A stretch of 64,000 nucleotides of DNA. Origin: JAENVT01 sp963805445. GTDB taxonomy: Bacteria; Actinomycetota; Acidimicrobiia; Acidimicrobiales; Ilumatobacteraceae. Both the position numbers and the translations under genes were made by a program. The notes under the pieces were generated by a model, which saw only the letters and a program-made list of their open reading frames with translations, ran no database searches and had not been told where the DNA came from. The stretch's first letter is position 1; the number at the start of each line of letters is the position of its first letter. Shown here piece by piece: positions 19,550 through 27,662 of this stretch. The stretch is taken from positions 1-64,000 of the forward strand of contig CAWDUI010000015.1 of NCBI GenBank assembly GCA_963805445.1. Reading direction: 5' to 3'.

Positions 19550-20920
19550 CTACGCCTTCTTCAAGCGTTGGACGAGATCGGTCACCTGGTCGTAGACCTG
19601 CTTGCGTTCTTTCATGAGGCGCTGGATCTTGTCGACGGCATGGATCACCGTGGTGTGGTCGCGGCCGCCGAACAGGCGGGCGATGGCGGGATAGCTGAGA
19701 TCGGTGAGCTCTCGGAAGACGTACATCGCCATTTGTCGAGCGGTGACCAGTGGTCGTTGGCGACTCTTGCCGCGCAGTGCCTCGACACTGTGACCGAGGA
19801 TGACGGCCATCTCGCTGAGCAGTTCGTCGTCGGTGCGCGGCTTGACGTAGGTGTCGCTCATCAGGTCGGTGAGCAACTGCTCGGCGAGGTGCGTGCTGAT
19901 GGGCACGTGGTTGAGGCTGGCGTACGCGGTGACTCGGATCAGCGCACCTTCGAGCTCACGGATGTTGGTGGTGATCCGTGAGGCGATGAGCTCGAGCGTC
20001 TCGGACGGAACCGGGCTGTGATCGCGCTCGGCCTTGTTGCGCAAGATGGCCAGGCGGGTCTCGAGGTCGGGCGGCTGAATGTCGGTGATCAGGCCCCACT
20101 TGAATCGCCCACGAAGGCGTTCCTCCAGCGTAGGGATGGCGTCGGGCATGCGATCGCTGGAGATCACGATCTGCTTGTTGGCGCCGTGCAACGAGTTGAA
20201 GGTGTGAAAGAACTCCTCCTGCAGCCCTTCTTTGCCCTCCATGAACTGGATGTCGTCGATGAGCAACACGTCGATGTCGCGATAGCGGCGCTTGAAGTTG
20301 GCGATGGTGTTGGTGCGGATGCCGTCGACGTACTCGTTGAGGAAGGTCTCGGTGCTGACGTAGCGAACGATGTCGTGTTGGTAGTGGCTGTGGACGTAGT
20401 GGCCGATGGCATGCAGGAGGTGCGTCTTGCCCAACCCGGCCGAGCCGTAGATGAACAGCGGGTTGTACGAGCGGCCGGGTGTTTCGGCGACCCGCAGTGC
20501 GGCGGCGAGCGCGAACTGGTTCGAGGCGCCTTTCACGAATGCCTCGAACGTGTAACGAGGATTCATGCCGCCCGACGAACTCGGCATCGCCGAGGCGCTG
20601 CGACCACTGGTGTTGATCTGCTCTGCCGCCGGGTCGGGAAGCTGTTCGACGAACTCCTGCTCAGCAGCATCGGCGACTTGTACTTCGACGACGAACTGGC
20701 GGTTGGCCGCGCCGATCTCCTCCAGTGCATCGCGCACCAGCGGCAGGTAGCACGACAGGATGCGGTCGCGGGTGTGCCCGTTGGGCGCGCCGACTCGCAA
20801 CATCGACGGATCGCTGTCGAGCGCAGTCACATCTTGGAAGGTCGAGAACCAGACCGCCTCGGAGACCTGAGCACGCAGCAGCTGGGCTACCGCTGTCCAC
20901 AACTGATCATGGTCGCTCAC
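19550..20920 (-). CDS. dnaA: Chromosomal replication initiator DnaA
   Basis: 456 residues. AAA+ initiator that binds DnaA boxes and opens oriC. Domain I is N-terminal (DQLWTAVAQLLRAQVSE), followed by a short linker. Walker A is GSAGLGKTHLLHAIG near residue 155 and Walker B is VLLIDDIQFMEGKEG near 215. The C-terminal helix-turn-helix domain has the signature GGRDHTTVIHAVDKI. I place the start at the GTG at 20920 because GGAGG lies five bases upstream; a GTG at 20926 would overlap that site. Divergent from rpmH; the intergenic region carries three perfect TTGTCCACA boxes. Confidence 0.97.
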   Translation of the reverse strand: MSDHDQLWTAVAQLLRAQVSEAVWFSTFQDVTALDSDPSMLRVGAPNGHTRDRILSCYLPLVRDALEEIGAANRQFVVEVQVADAAEQEFVEQLPDPAAEQINTSGRSASAMPSSSGGMNPRYTFEAFVKGASNQFALAAALRVAETPGRSYNPLFIYGSAGLGKTHLLHAIGHYVHSHYQHDIVRYVSTETFLNEYVDGIRTNTIANFKRRYRDIDVLLIDDIQFMEGKEGLQEEFFHTFNSLHGANKQIVISSDRMPDAIPTLEERLRGRFKWGLITDIQPPDLETRLAILRNKAERDHSPVPSETLELIASRITTNIRELEGALIRVTAYASLNHVPISTHLAEQLLTDLMSDTYVKPRTDDELLSEMAVILGHSVEALRGKSRQRPLVTARQMAMYVFRELTDLSYPAIARLFGGRDHTTVIHAVDKIQRLMKERKQVYDQVTDLVQRLKKA

Positions 20921-21223
20921 CTGCACCTCCGTTCCTCACTTCGATCGTTGTCCACACAATTGTCCACATCATGTGGACAATTCAAATCTGCGGGAGGAAG
21001 GCACGCTAGCAGGCCCGGCCCGGCGGTCTTCACGGCCCGGTCCTGACCAGGGGCGCAGTCGCGGTCCGCGCCGAACACCGTGGTCTCGGTTGCTATGCGA
21101 CCGTCGAGCGCCCTAGCCTGTCCGTTTGGCCGGGTTAGCCGAGAAGTTGCGGCGTTCCTTTCCAGATTCTCACTTGCCATCGAAAGTGCTGCTCGCCATG
21201 CGTGCGCAGCCGAGGAGGGTTGC
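20921..21223. promoter_or_regulatory. Divergent dnaA/rpmH intergenic region
   Basis: 303 bases separating the leftward dnaA-gyrA block from the rightward rpmH-parB block. It must contain the dnaA promoter and the rpmH operon promoter. Close to dnaA it holds three DnaA boxes. The remainder shows no clear inverted repeat. The rpmH ribosome-binding site GAGGAGG is at its end (21212-21218). Confidence 0.6.
20948..20980. promoter_or_regulatory. Cluster of three identical DnaA boxes upstream of dnaA
   Basis: TTGTCCACA at 20948-20956 and 20960-20968, and its complement TGTGGACAA at 20972-20980. The second and third boxes form an inverted pair with a three-base gap. This is the actinobacterial DnaA-box variant of TTATCCACA. 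It lies 28 bases upstream of the dnaA start, so it can serve DnaA autoregulation, origin function, or both. Confidence 0.75.
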
Positions 21224-21358
21224 GTGAAGCGCACCTACCAACCGAACAATCGCCGCCGCGCCAAGAAGCACGGCTTCCGCCACCGGATGAGCACCCGCGC
21301 CGGACGTGCCGTGTTGAAGGCACGTCGCGCCAAGGGCCGGCACAGCCTGTCGGCTTGA
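21224..21358 (+). CDS. rpmH: 50S ribosomal protein bL34
   Basis: 44 residues, beginning MKRTYQPNNRRRAKKHGFRH, the canonical bL34 sequence. Component of the large ribosomal subunit. The GTG start at 21224 has GAGGAGG six bases upstream. First gene of the rightward operon rpmH-rnpA-yidD-yidC-jag-rsmG. Its stop overlaps the rnpA start. Confidence 0.97.
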   Translation: MKRTYQPNNRRRAKKHGFRHRMSTRAGRAVLKARRAKGRHSLSA

Positions 21359-21672
21359 TCTGGCGCATCCGGGAACGCAGCGCGTTCACGCGCCTGGCCC
21401 GTGAGGGCCGGCGAGCCCGGGCCGGAGTCCTGTGGTGTACGTATCTCCCCGATCCCGTTGCAACGCCGCCGAGGGTGGCCTATGCACTCGGTCGCGCCAT
21501 CGGACCGGCGGTCGTGCGCAATCGACTGCGACGCCAGATTCGGGCACTGCTGGACGCCACGTCGTTGCCGCCCGGCTGGTATCTGATCGGCGCCCAGCCC
21601 GCCGCCGCACAACGATCGAGAGACGAACTGGTGTTCGACATGCAACGCCTTCTCGTCTCCGTCGGCGCCTGA
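21355..21672 (+). CDS. rnpA: Ribonuclease P protein component
   Basis: 105 residues. Basic protein partner of the RNase P ribozyme, which removes tRNA 5' leaders. The signature RNRLRRQIRALL is near residue 55, and ALGRAIGPAVVRNR precedes it. The likely start is the TTG at 21355 overlapping the rpmH stop (TTGA), giving IWRIRERSAFTRLAREGRR, which aligns with the usual N-terminus. The end overlaps or abuts yidD. Confidence 0.92.
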   Translation: MIWRIRERSAFTRLAREGRRARAGVLWCTYLPDPVATPPRVAYALGRAIGPAVVRNRLRRQIRALLDATSLPPGWYLIGAQPAAAQRSRDELVFDMQRLLVSVGA

Positions 21673-21875
21673 TTGCCCTGGTCATCGGCTATCAACGAGC
21701 TGTCGAGGGCCGTCCGTCGCCGTGTCGATTCACGCCATCGTGTTCGTCGTACGCCCTCGAGGCCCTCGAGGTGCACGGCACTGGTCGCGGTCTGTGGCTG
21801 ACCGTGCGCCGCTTCGTTCGTTGCCGACCATTCGGCCCGTCCGGGTACGACCCCGTGCCCGAAGGAAAGAGATGA
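21669..21875 (+). CDS. yidD: Membrane protein insertion efficiency factor YidD
   Basis: About 68 residues. The YidD cysteine motif is complete: CRFTPSCSSYALEALEVHG, then RCRPFGPSGYDPVP. Small amphipathic protein that helps YidC insertion. No ATG, GTG or TTG exists between the rnpA stop and the conserved part; the best candidate is a CTG at 21669 overlapping the rnpA stop (CTGA), though an upstream start inside rnpA is possible. Confidence 0.85.
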   Translation: MIALVIGYQRAVEGRPSPCRFTPSCSSYALEALEVHGTGRGLWLTVRRFVRCRPFGPSGYDPVPEGKR

Positions 21876-21879
21876 CCCC

Positions 21880-22894
21880 ATGATCGCCGGCCTTTTCGAG
21901 CCACCGGCAGCGCTGCTGGCCTGGTTCTACAGCTTTACCCACAACTACATCATCGCCATCTCGATGATCGCCCTGGTGATCATGATCATCACCGCTCCCC
22001 TGGTGCTGAAGAGCACCAAGGGCATGCTGGAGATGCAGAAGTTGCAGCCGGAGATGCGCAAGCTGCAGCAGGAGCATCGCGGTGATCGCCAGAAGCTCAA
22101 CGAAGAGATGATGAAGCTGTACCAGCAGCACAAGGTCAACCCGATGGCCTCGTGCTTCCCGCTGCTGTTGCAGATGCCGGTGTTCATCATCATGTACCGG
22201 GTGTTGCGCGGCTTGACCCACGGTGGCGAGGCAGCCGGGTTCTCCCCGCAGTACATCTCGACCAGTTCGCGGTTGTACACGGACCTGCTGGGCAAGCACG
22301 AGATGCTGGCGTGGGGTCTCGACCTGGCCAAGCGGCCGTCGGAGGTCATCTCCCAGTCCTTCGGCAAGGGCCTGGTCTACGCCCTGATCGTGGTCACGCT
22401 CGGCGTGTTGTACTTCGTGCAGCAAAAGATGGTGGCGGCGCGAGCCCAGGTGGCGCCGAACATGTCGGAGACCCAGGCCAAGCTGATGCAATACCTGCCC
22501 GGTGGTCTTCGCCATCTTCTTGGTGTTCTACCTCACCGGCCTGGTCATCTACTACATGGCCCAGGCGATCTTCCGAATCGGCCTGCAGTACTACATCACC
22601 CATCGCTTCTACAAGGGTGAGCACTCGCTGGGTCGCCAAGCACAAGCGGCCGGGGAGCGGGCCCGTGAGATCGCCAAGAAAGACGGCGGCGGAGGCGGGA
22701 TGTTCGCCCAGGCCAAGCGGCAACTGTCGGAGGCCAAGCAAGCTCCGGCCAAGGACGCCGGCAGCAAATCGCCCACCGTCAGCAAGCGTGTGACTCCCCC
22801 GAAGAATCGCCCGACGACGTCGAAGAGCAACATTCGGCCGGCTTCCACCGGCAAAGTGGTGCGACCCAACAGCGCTCGTCCCAAGAAGAAGTAA
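21880..22894 (+). CDS. yidC: Membrane protein insertase YidC/OxaI (one frameshift)
   Basis: About 338 codons. Inserts membrane proteins alone or with Sec. Hydrophobic segments: IIAISMIALVIMIITAPLVL with the charged LEMQKLQPEMRKLQQEH loop, then PLLLQMPVFIIMYRVL, ALIVVTLGVLYFV and VFAIFLVFYLTGLVIYYM. A basic low-complexity tail ends in PKKK. One extra base in the run at 22498-22502 shifts the frame between MQYLP and VVFAIF. The essential role of YidC makes a sequencing error the likely cause. Confidence 0.94.
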
Positions 22895-22902
22895 GGACCA
22901 CC

Positions 22903-23748
22903 ATGGAATGGGTCGAATTCACTGCCCGTACGCTCGAGGAGGCCAAGGACCTGGCATTGGATCGTCTCGGCGTTGCCGCTGACGACGCCGAGTTCGAAAT
23001 CTTGGCCGAGCCCAAGCCGGGGCTGTTCGGTCGGCTGCGTGGCGAGGCCCGGGTGCGGGCCCGGGTGCGCCCGGCACAAGCCCGCCAGAAGGTCGAGCGC
23101 CGCGAGCGCCGGCCACGAAAGTCCGATGGTGGCGAGGGGTCGCCGCGGACCGCCAAGCCGAAGGCACAGCCGAAGGCGAAGGCCACGGCGACCAAGTCTG
23201 CAGCCAAGTCGGCACCTCGCGAGCCGAAGCCGGAGCGCGAAACCGACGAGCCCATGCCGCAACTGACGAAGGAGCAACACGACGTGAATGCACGACAGGT
23301 TGGAGACGAGGCCCGCAAGTTCATCGACGAACTGGTGACGGCGTTCGCACTCACCGGCACGACCGAGCTGATCGAAGACGGTGACGACCTCGAGGTTCGG
23401 GTACACGGCGAGAATCTCGGTCTGCTGGTCGGCCCTCGTGGCACGACGCTGCAGGCTGTGCAGGATCTGGCGCGGGTTGCATCGCAGCGTCGACTCGGTG
23501 ATCACGACACACGCCTGCGTGTCGACATCGGCGGCTATCGCCAGCGACGCAAGGAGGCGCTCGACCGGTTCGCACTGCAGATGGCCGACGAGGTCAAGCA
23601 GTCCGGCGTGGCTCGCGTGCTCGAGCCGATGTCGTCGGCAGATCGCAAGATCGTTCACGACGTCCTCAGCGAAGTCGAGGGAATCGGGACGCGTTCCGAA
23701 GGCGATGACCCGTACCGGCGTGTGGTCATCACGCCGGCCAATGACTGA
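22903..23748 (+). CDS. jag: Jag/KhpB RNA-binding protein (SpoIIIJ-associated)
   Basis: 281 residues. Jag_N domain at the start (MEWVEFTARTLEEAKDLAL, with FGRLRGEARVRARV), a lysine- and alanine-rich linker (about residues 60-125), a KH-like domain containing LVGPRGTTLQAVQDL (GxxG type) and an R3H domain (RQRRKEALDRFALQMADEV, then LEPMSSADRKIVHDVL). Binds RNA and acts with KhpA in cell-envelope control. The long basic linker is typical of actinobacterial versions. It overlaps rsmG by eight bases. Confidence 0.93.
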   Translation: MEWVEFTARTLEEAKDLALDRLGVAADDAEFEILAEPKPGLFGRLRGEARVRARVRPAQARQKVERRERRPRKSDGGEGSPRTAKPKAQPKAKATATKSAAKSAPREPKPERETDEPMPQLTKEQHDVNARQVGDEARKFIDELVTAFALTGTTELIEDGDDLEVRVHGENLGLLVGPRGTTLQAVQDLARVASQRRLGDHDTRLRVDIGGYRQRRKEALDRFALQMADEVKQSGVARVLEPMSSADRKIVHDVLSEVEGIGTRSEGDDPYRRVVITPAND

Positions 23749-24280
23749 CGACACCCGTCTCCTGGCCGCCCTCGAGGTGATCCAGGCTCGCGGTGCGATC
23801 GGTGAGCGATCACTGATCGATGCGGTACGGCACGCCGATCGCTTCGTCGACGTGTGCCCGTCCGGCGCCCAGTCGGTCGTCGACCTCGGGTCCGGCGGAG
23901 GGCTCCCGGCGGTGGTGATCGCCTGGCGCCGCGACGACGTGACGATGACGATGGTCGAACGTCGGGCCACCCGTGCTGATCTGTTGCGTCGAGCGGTCAT
24001 CTCGCTGGGCCTGGGGGAGCGCTGCACCGTGCGCGAAGTCGACGTCGCTGCAGTGTGTGAGGACTCCCCCGGCCTGTTCGGTGTGGTGACATCTCGCAGC
24101 TTCGGAGACATTGCCACGACGACCCGATTCGCCGAACGCCTGCTGGCTCCCGGTGGCGTGGCCTTGATCAGCGAGCCGCCCACCGACCGCTCTGCGCAGT
24201 GGGCCGCTGTGCTGGCTGACCATGAGTCGCTGACCGATGAGGGCCTTGACCAGGGAATTCGCTTGTTGAGGCGCAGATAG
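23741..24280 (+). CDS. rsmG: 16S rRNA (guanine-N7) methyltransferase RsmG
   Basis: 179 residues. SAM-dependent methyltransferase acting on G527 of 16S rRNA. The SAM motif is VVDLGSGGGLPAVVIAW near residue 46, followed by MVERRATRADLLRRA and the late VTSRSFGDIATTTRFAERLLAPGG. It is somewhat short compared with about 205-240 residues in other bacteria, with a truncated N-terminal helix. The ATG at 23741 lies inside the jag end, so translation is coupled. The last gene before the two parS sites. Confidence 0.92.
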   Translation: MTDDTRLLAALEVIQARGAIGERSLIDAVRHADRFVDVCPSGAQSVVDLGSGGGLPAVVIAWRRDDVTMTMVERRATRADLLRRAVISLGLGERCTVREVDVAAVCEDSPGLFGVVTSRSFGDIATTTRFAERLLAPGGVALISEPPTDRSAQWAAVLADHESLTDEGLDQGIRLLRRR

Positions 24281-24291
24281 CCGCCCCAAAA

Positions 24292-24307
24292 GGTTCCACG
24301 TGAAACA
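24292..24307 (+). promoter_or_regulatory. parS site 1
   Basis: GGTTCCACGTGAAACA differs from the 16-base consensus TGTTTCACGTGAAACA at two positions and keeps the central CACGTG. It lies between rsmG and parA, where ParB would nucleate. Confidence 0.88.
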
Positions 24308-24339
24308 TCCGCCATCAGGCTCACACAACCGGCCGCGGA

Positions 24340-24355
24340 GGTTCCACGTGAAACA
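24340..24355 (+). promoter_or_regulatory. parS site 2
   Basis: Identical 16-mer to site 1, starting exactly 48 bases downstream of it in the same orientation. It lies just ahead of the parA promoter region, so ParB could both segregate the origin and influence parAB expression. Confidence 0.88.
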
Positions 24356-24452
24356 TTCCGAGCGTGTGGCATCCCCCCACCGCAGCCCACCTTCCGATAC
24401 CATGCGGTGCCGTCGATCCGACGTGGACCGCGCGAACAGGAGTCCATCCTCG

Positions 24453-25262
24453 ATGACCGCAACCGAATCTGCTGAGGGCCGCCCGCTGCCGCGGGTGATC
24501 GCCGTCGCCAACCAAAAGGGTGGCGTTGGCAAGACCACGACCACCATCAACCTGGGTGCGTGCCTGGCCGAGCTCGGCTTCCGCACCTTGATCATCGACC
24601 TCGATCCGCAAGGCAACGCGTCGACGGGTCTCGGCATCGAGAACCGCGGCATCGAGACATCGATGTACCACGTGATCATGCATGAGGTTCCGCTGGAGAA
24701 CTGCATCGAGCCATCGTCGGTGAAGAACCTGTTCGTCGCCCCGGCCAGCCTCGATCTCGCCGGCGCCGAGATCGAGTTGGTCCCGGCGTTCAGTCGCGAG
24801 AACCGGCTCCGCAAGGCCATCCACGCCGTACTCGACGACTACGACTTCGTGCTGATCGATTGCCCGCCGTCGCTCGGTCTGTTGACCGTGAACGGTCTCA
24901 ACGCCGCCGATGAAGTGCTGGTGCCGATCCAATGCGAGTACTACGCATTGGAGGGGCTGGGCCAGTTGCTCCGCAATGTCGACTTGGTCAAGCGCAATCT
25001 CAATCCGACGTTGGAGGTCACCACGATCGTCTGCGTGATGTACGACGCTCGCACCAAGTTGGCCGATCAGGTGGTCAAGGAGGTGCGCGAGCACTTCGGC
25101 GAGAAGGTCTGTCGTACCGTCGTGCCGCGTACGGTGCGGCTGTCGGAGGCGCCCTCGTTCGGGCAGCCGATCATCACGTTCGATTCAACGTCTCGCGGCG
25201 CCTCGGCGTATCGCAGTGTGGCAAAGGAGGTCAGTCATGGCTCGACTCGGCGGTCTGGGTAA
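24453..25262 (+). CDS. parA: Chromosome-partitioning ATPase ParA (Soj)
   Basis: 269 residues. Deviant Walker A motif NQKGGVGKTTTTINLG with the signature lysine K22 and K27; IIDLDPQGNASTGLG and VLIDCPPSLGLLTVN are the Walker A' and B regions. ParA moves ParB-parS complexes after replication. The ATG at 24453 has AGGAG ten bases upstream. More upstream in-frame codons would run through the parS sites and are rejected. ParB starts 26 bases before the parA stop in another frame. Confidence 0.95.
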   Translation: MTATESAEGRPLPRVIAVANQKGGVGKTTTTINLGACLAELGFRTLIIDLDPQGNASTGLGIENRGIETSMYHVIMHEVPLENCIEPSSVKNLFVAPASLDLAGAEIELVPAFSRENRLRKAIHAVLDDYDFVLIDCPPSLGLLTVNGLNAADEVLVPIQCEYYALEGLGQLLRNVDLVKRNLNPTLEVTTIVCVMYDARTKLADQVVKEVREHFGEKVCRTVVPRTVRLSEAPSFGQPIITFDSTSRGASAYRSVAKEVSHGSTRRSG

Positions 25263-26150
25263 GGGACTCGGCGCTCTGATTCCATCAGAGGCCGGCAACA
25301 TCGAAGGGGATGCGCCCCGTCTGGTCGATCTCCCGATCGACAGCATCATCCCCAACCAGCATCAGCCTCGTGTGCACTTCGATGAGGAGTCATTGGCTGA
25401 GTTGGCCGCCTCGATCCGCGAGATCGGCGTGTTGCAACCGGTGCTGGTCCGGCCGATCGGTGACAGCGCCTTCGAACTGGTTGCCGGCGAACGGCGGTGG
25501 CGGGCAGCCCGGCGTGCGGGACTGGCGGTCATCCCGGCAATCGTGCGCAACACCAACGATCTCGGACTGGTCGAGCGGGCACTGGTGGAGAACCTGCATC
25601 GCCAAGACCTCACGCCGCTCGAAGAGGCCGCCGCCTACCAACAGTTGATCGAGGACTTCAGCCTGACCCACGAGCAGGTGGCCAATCGGGTCGGCAAGAG
25701 CCGCTCGGCCATCACCAACACCCTGCGCCTCATGTCGTTGCCGCCCGGCATCCAACACCTGCTCGCCGATGGCCGCCTGTCAGCGGGTCACGCCCGGGCG
25801 CTGCTCGGTACCCCGGATCGCACCTTGCAGGAGCAACTCGCCCGTCAGGCCGCTGCCGAGAACTGGTCGGTGCGCATGCTCGAAGAGGTCGTGCGCGAAC
25901 GTGCGGAGACTTCATCGACGGTGACCCGGCTGCCGGTTCGCCAGCAAGACGGCGCCGGCCTCACGCCGGCAACCGGTTGCGCGCCCCGGGATTGCTGGAG
26001 CTCGAAGAGTTGTTGGCCGAACACTTGCAGACCCGGGTGGGGGTCACGATGGGCGCCAAGCGGGGCCGCGTCGTGATCGAATTCGCCGATCTCGAGGATC
26101 TCGAGCGGATCTATCATGCGATGACCAACCCACCGGACTCCATCGCCTGA
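25237..26150 (+). CDS. parB: Chromosome-partitioning protein ParB (one frameshift)
   Basis: About 304 codons. N-terminal GLGKGLGALIP motif, then the CTPase/ParB core (NQHQPRVHFDEESLAELAAS, GERRWRAARRAG, VENLHRQDLTPLEEA) and a helix-turn-helix (VANRVGKSRSAITNTLRL). The C-terminal dimerisation domain (LEELLAEHLQTRVGV to ERIYHAMTNP) is in a different frame after an indel near 25970. The start has AAAGGAGG seven bases upstream. It overlaps parA by 26 bases. Confidence 0.94.
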
Positions 26151-26254
26151 ATACCACGTAGAGTGGTCTTATCTCTACTCTTACGCGCTAATTGTCATCG
26201 GAGTGTCAAGTTGAGGGTTGCACACACCTAGTGGACAATGCTGTGGATAAACCC
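26151..26254. other. parB-cwlM convergent intergenic region with DnaA-box-like sites
   Basis: 104 bases, AT-rich for this genome, between convergent genes. It holds TGTGGATAA at 26242-26250, a perfect complement of the DnaA box TTATCCACA, and AGTGGACAA at 26230-26238, one mismatch from the same-strand TGTGGACAA. No rho-independent terminator was recognised. Confidence 0.5.
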
Positions 26255-27214
26255 TTAACTTGATCGTGATACCCACTGCTCGACGGCGTCGACGATTGCC
26301 GCCGCGATGGCTGGACCAGCATCGATGGCGATTCGCATCGGTCCGAACACACTTTGGACGGCCGGCATGCGGGTTTCGCGAAGCATGGGAAGGCGCATCC
26401 CATGCACTTCCGGGAGCAGACCATCAAGGTCACCGAGACGGTGCGCGATCAGCTCGGCCAGCGAGCGTCCGCCGGCCGATTCGAACGTCGGAACCCGGTA
26501 GAACTGGACGCGTGCGGTCGATTCGGTGTGACTCTCGAAGCCGAGATACACATCGGCGGCGAAATGGTTCGCCGCTGTCGCCTGGGCGACGGCATCGGGT
26601 TCGTCGAGTGACATGACCGTGGCGCCACGAAGACGGAACTCGCGCGACAGGGTGCGGGTCAATGCACTGAGGCCCCCGTACTGGCCGACGACGATGCGGC
26701 ACTGGGCGACCGACCCGAGGCCGGCGCGCAGCCGCTCGCGCTCGCGCACGGCGGCGATACCCGGCCCGGCGCCTGACTGAGAGCTCATGATCGTCAAGGT
26801 CCGGATCGTGTCGGGCCCGCACACACCGTCGGGGGCGGTGCCGCAGTTGGACTGGAACTCCTCCAACGCCTGGGCCGTTCGTCGGTCCGAGAATGCCGTC
26901 GACACGGCCGCAATCGAAGCCCAGGCGACCCAGCCGTGACTGCAACTCGGCCACATCGTCGCCGCGGAGGTTGGGCGAGGTCAGGAACAACAGCCGGTCG
27001 CCCACCTTCCAACTGGCCTCGACCAGGGCGGTCCAGGTCTGCTCGTCGCACTGGCCGTCACAGCGCAGGCCGCGGCCGGTCTGGAAGGCGCGGACGGCAT
27101 CTTCCGTGGCAGGGCAAAAACCGCCGCCTCGGCGCCGGCGGCGGGTGGAAACCCGGCGGCACCGAGGCGGCGCTGCAGATCGCGAATGGCCTCGCCGCGC
27201 TGACCGGGTGTCAG
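26255..27214 (-). CDS. cwlM: CwlM-like peptidoglycan-binding / degenerate amidase protein (frameshifted)
   Basis: About 320 codons. Two N-terminal peptidoglycan-binding repeats (GQRGEAIRDLQRRLGAAGF and LRGDDVAELQSRLGRLGFD, each ending in a TW/TI-type helix) precede an N-acetylmuramoyl-L-alanine-amidase-like domain. The expected zinc ligands are poor: the GHGG position reads GQYGG and SIHAN reads GFESHTE. Position next to trxA matches M. tuberculosis cwlM, a regulator of peptidoglycan precursor synthesis rather than an enzyme. Frameshifts near 26877 and 27105. The start may be a CTG overlapping the trxA stop (CTGA). Confidence 0.8.
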
Positions 27215-27549
27215 CGGGAAGTAGGCAGAAATTCGTCGAGCTCCTGAAGCAACTGGCCCTTGCCCTTGGCGCCCACGAGACGCTTTCGGACCTCGCCGCC
27301 GTTGAAGATCAACAGGGTCGGAATGCTCATCACGTTGAACCGCATGGCGATTTCCGGATTCTCATCGACGTTCAGCTTGGCGACCGTCAGATGATCGCCC
27401 TGCTCAGCGGCAATCTCACCGAGGATGGGGGCAATCATCTTGCACGGCCCACACCATTCGGCCCAGAAGTCGACGATGACTGGCTTGTCGGCCGCGGCGA
27501 CGGTTTCGTCGAACGTGGAGGTGGTGAGGGTGACGATGCCAGCGGTCAT
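27211..27549 (-). CDS. trxA: Thioredoxin
   Basis: 112 residues. Active site WCGPC (C33/C36), cis-proline segment MSIPTLLIFNGG, and the expected length. Reduces disulfides in the cytoplasm using electrons from TrxB encoded 114 bases upstream. Same strand as trxB and the CwlM-like gene, as in mycobacteria. Confidence 0.95.
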   Translation of the reverse strand: MTAGIVTLTTSTFDETVAAADKPVIVDFWAEWCGPCKMIAPILGEIAAEQGDHLTVAKLNVDENPEIAMRFNVMSIPTLLIFNGGEVRKRLVGAKGKGQLLQELDEFLPTSR

Positions 27550-27662
27550 GGCGGGTCCTTTCGATTGGAAACGTGATGCTATCGGTACTGAACGGCACCG
27601 CTGCGACTCGCATTCCCGGGCCCGTCGTGACGATCGGCACGGCGGTCAACGGGCGACCAGCG

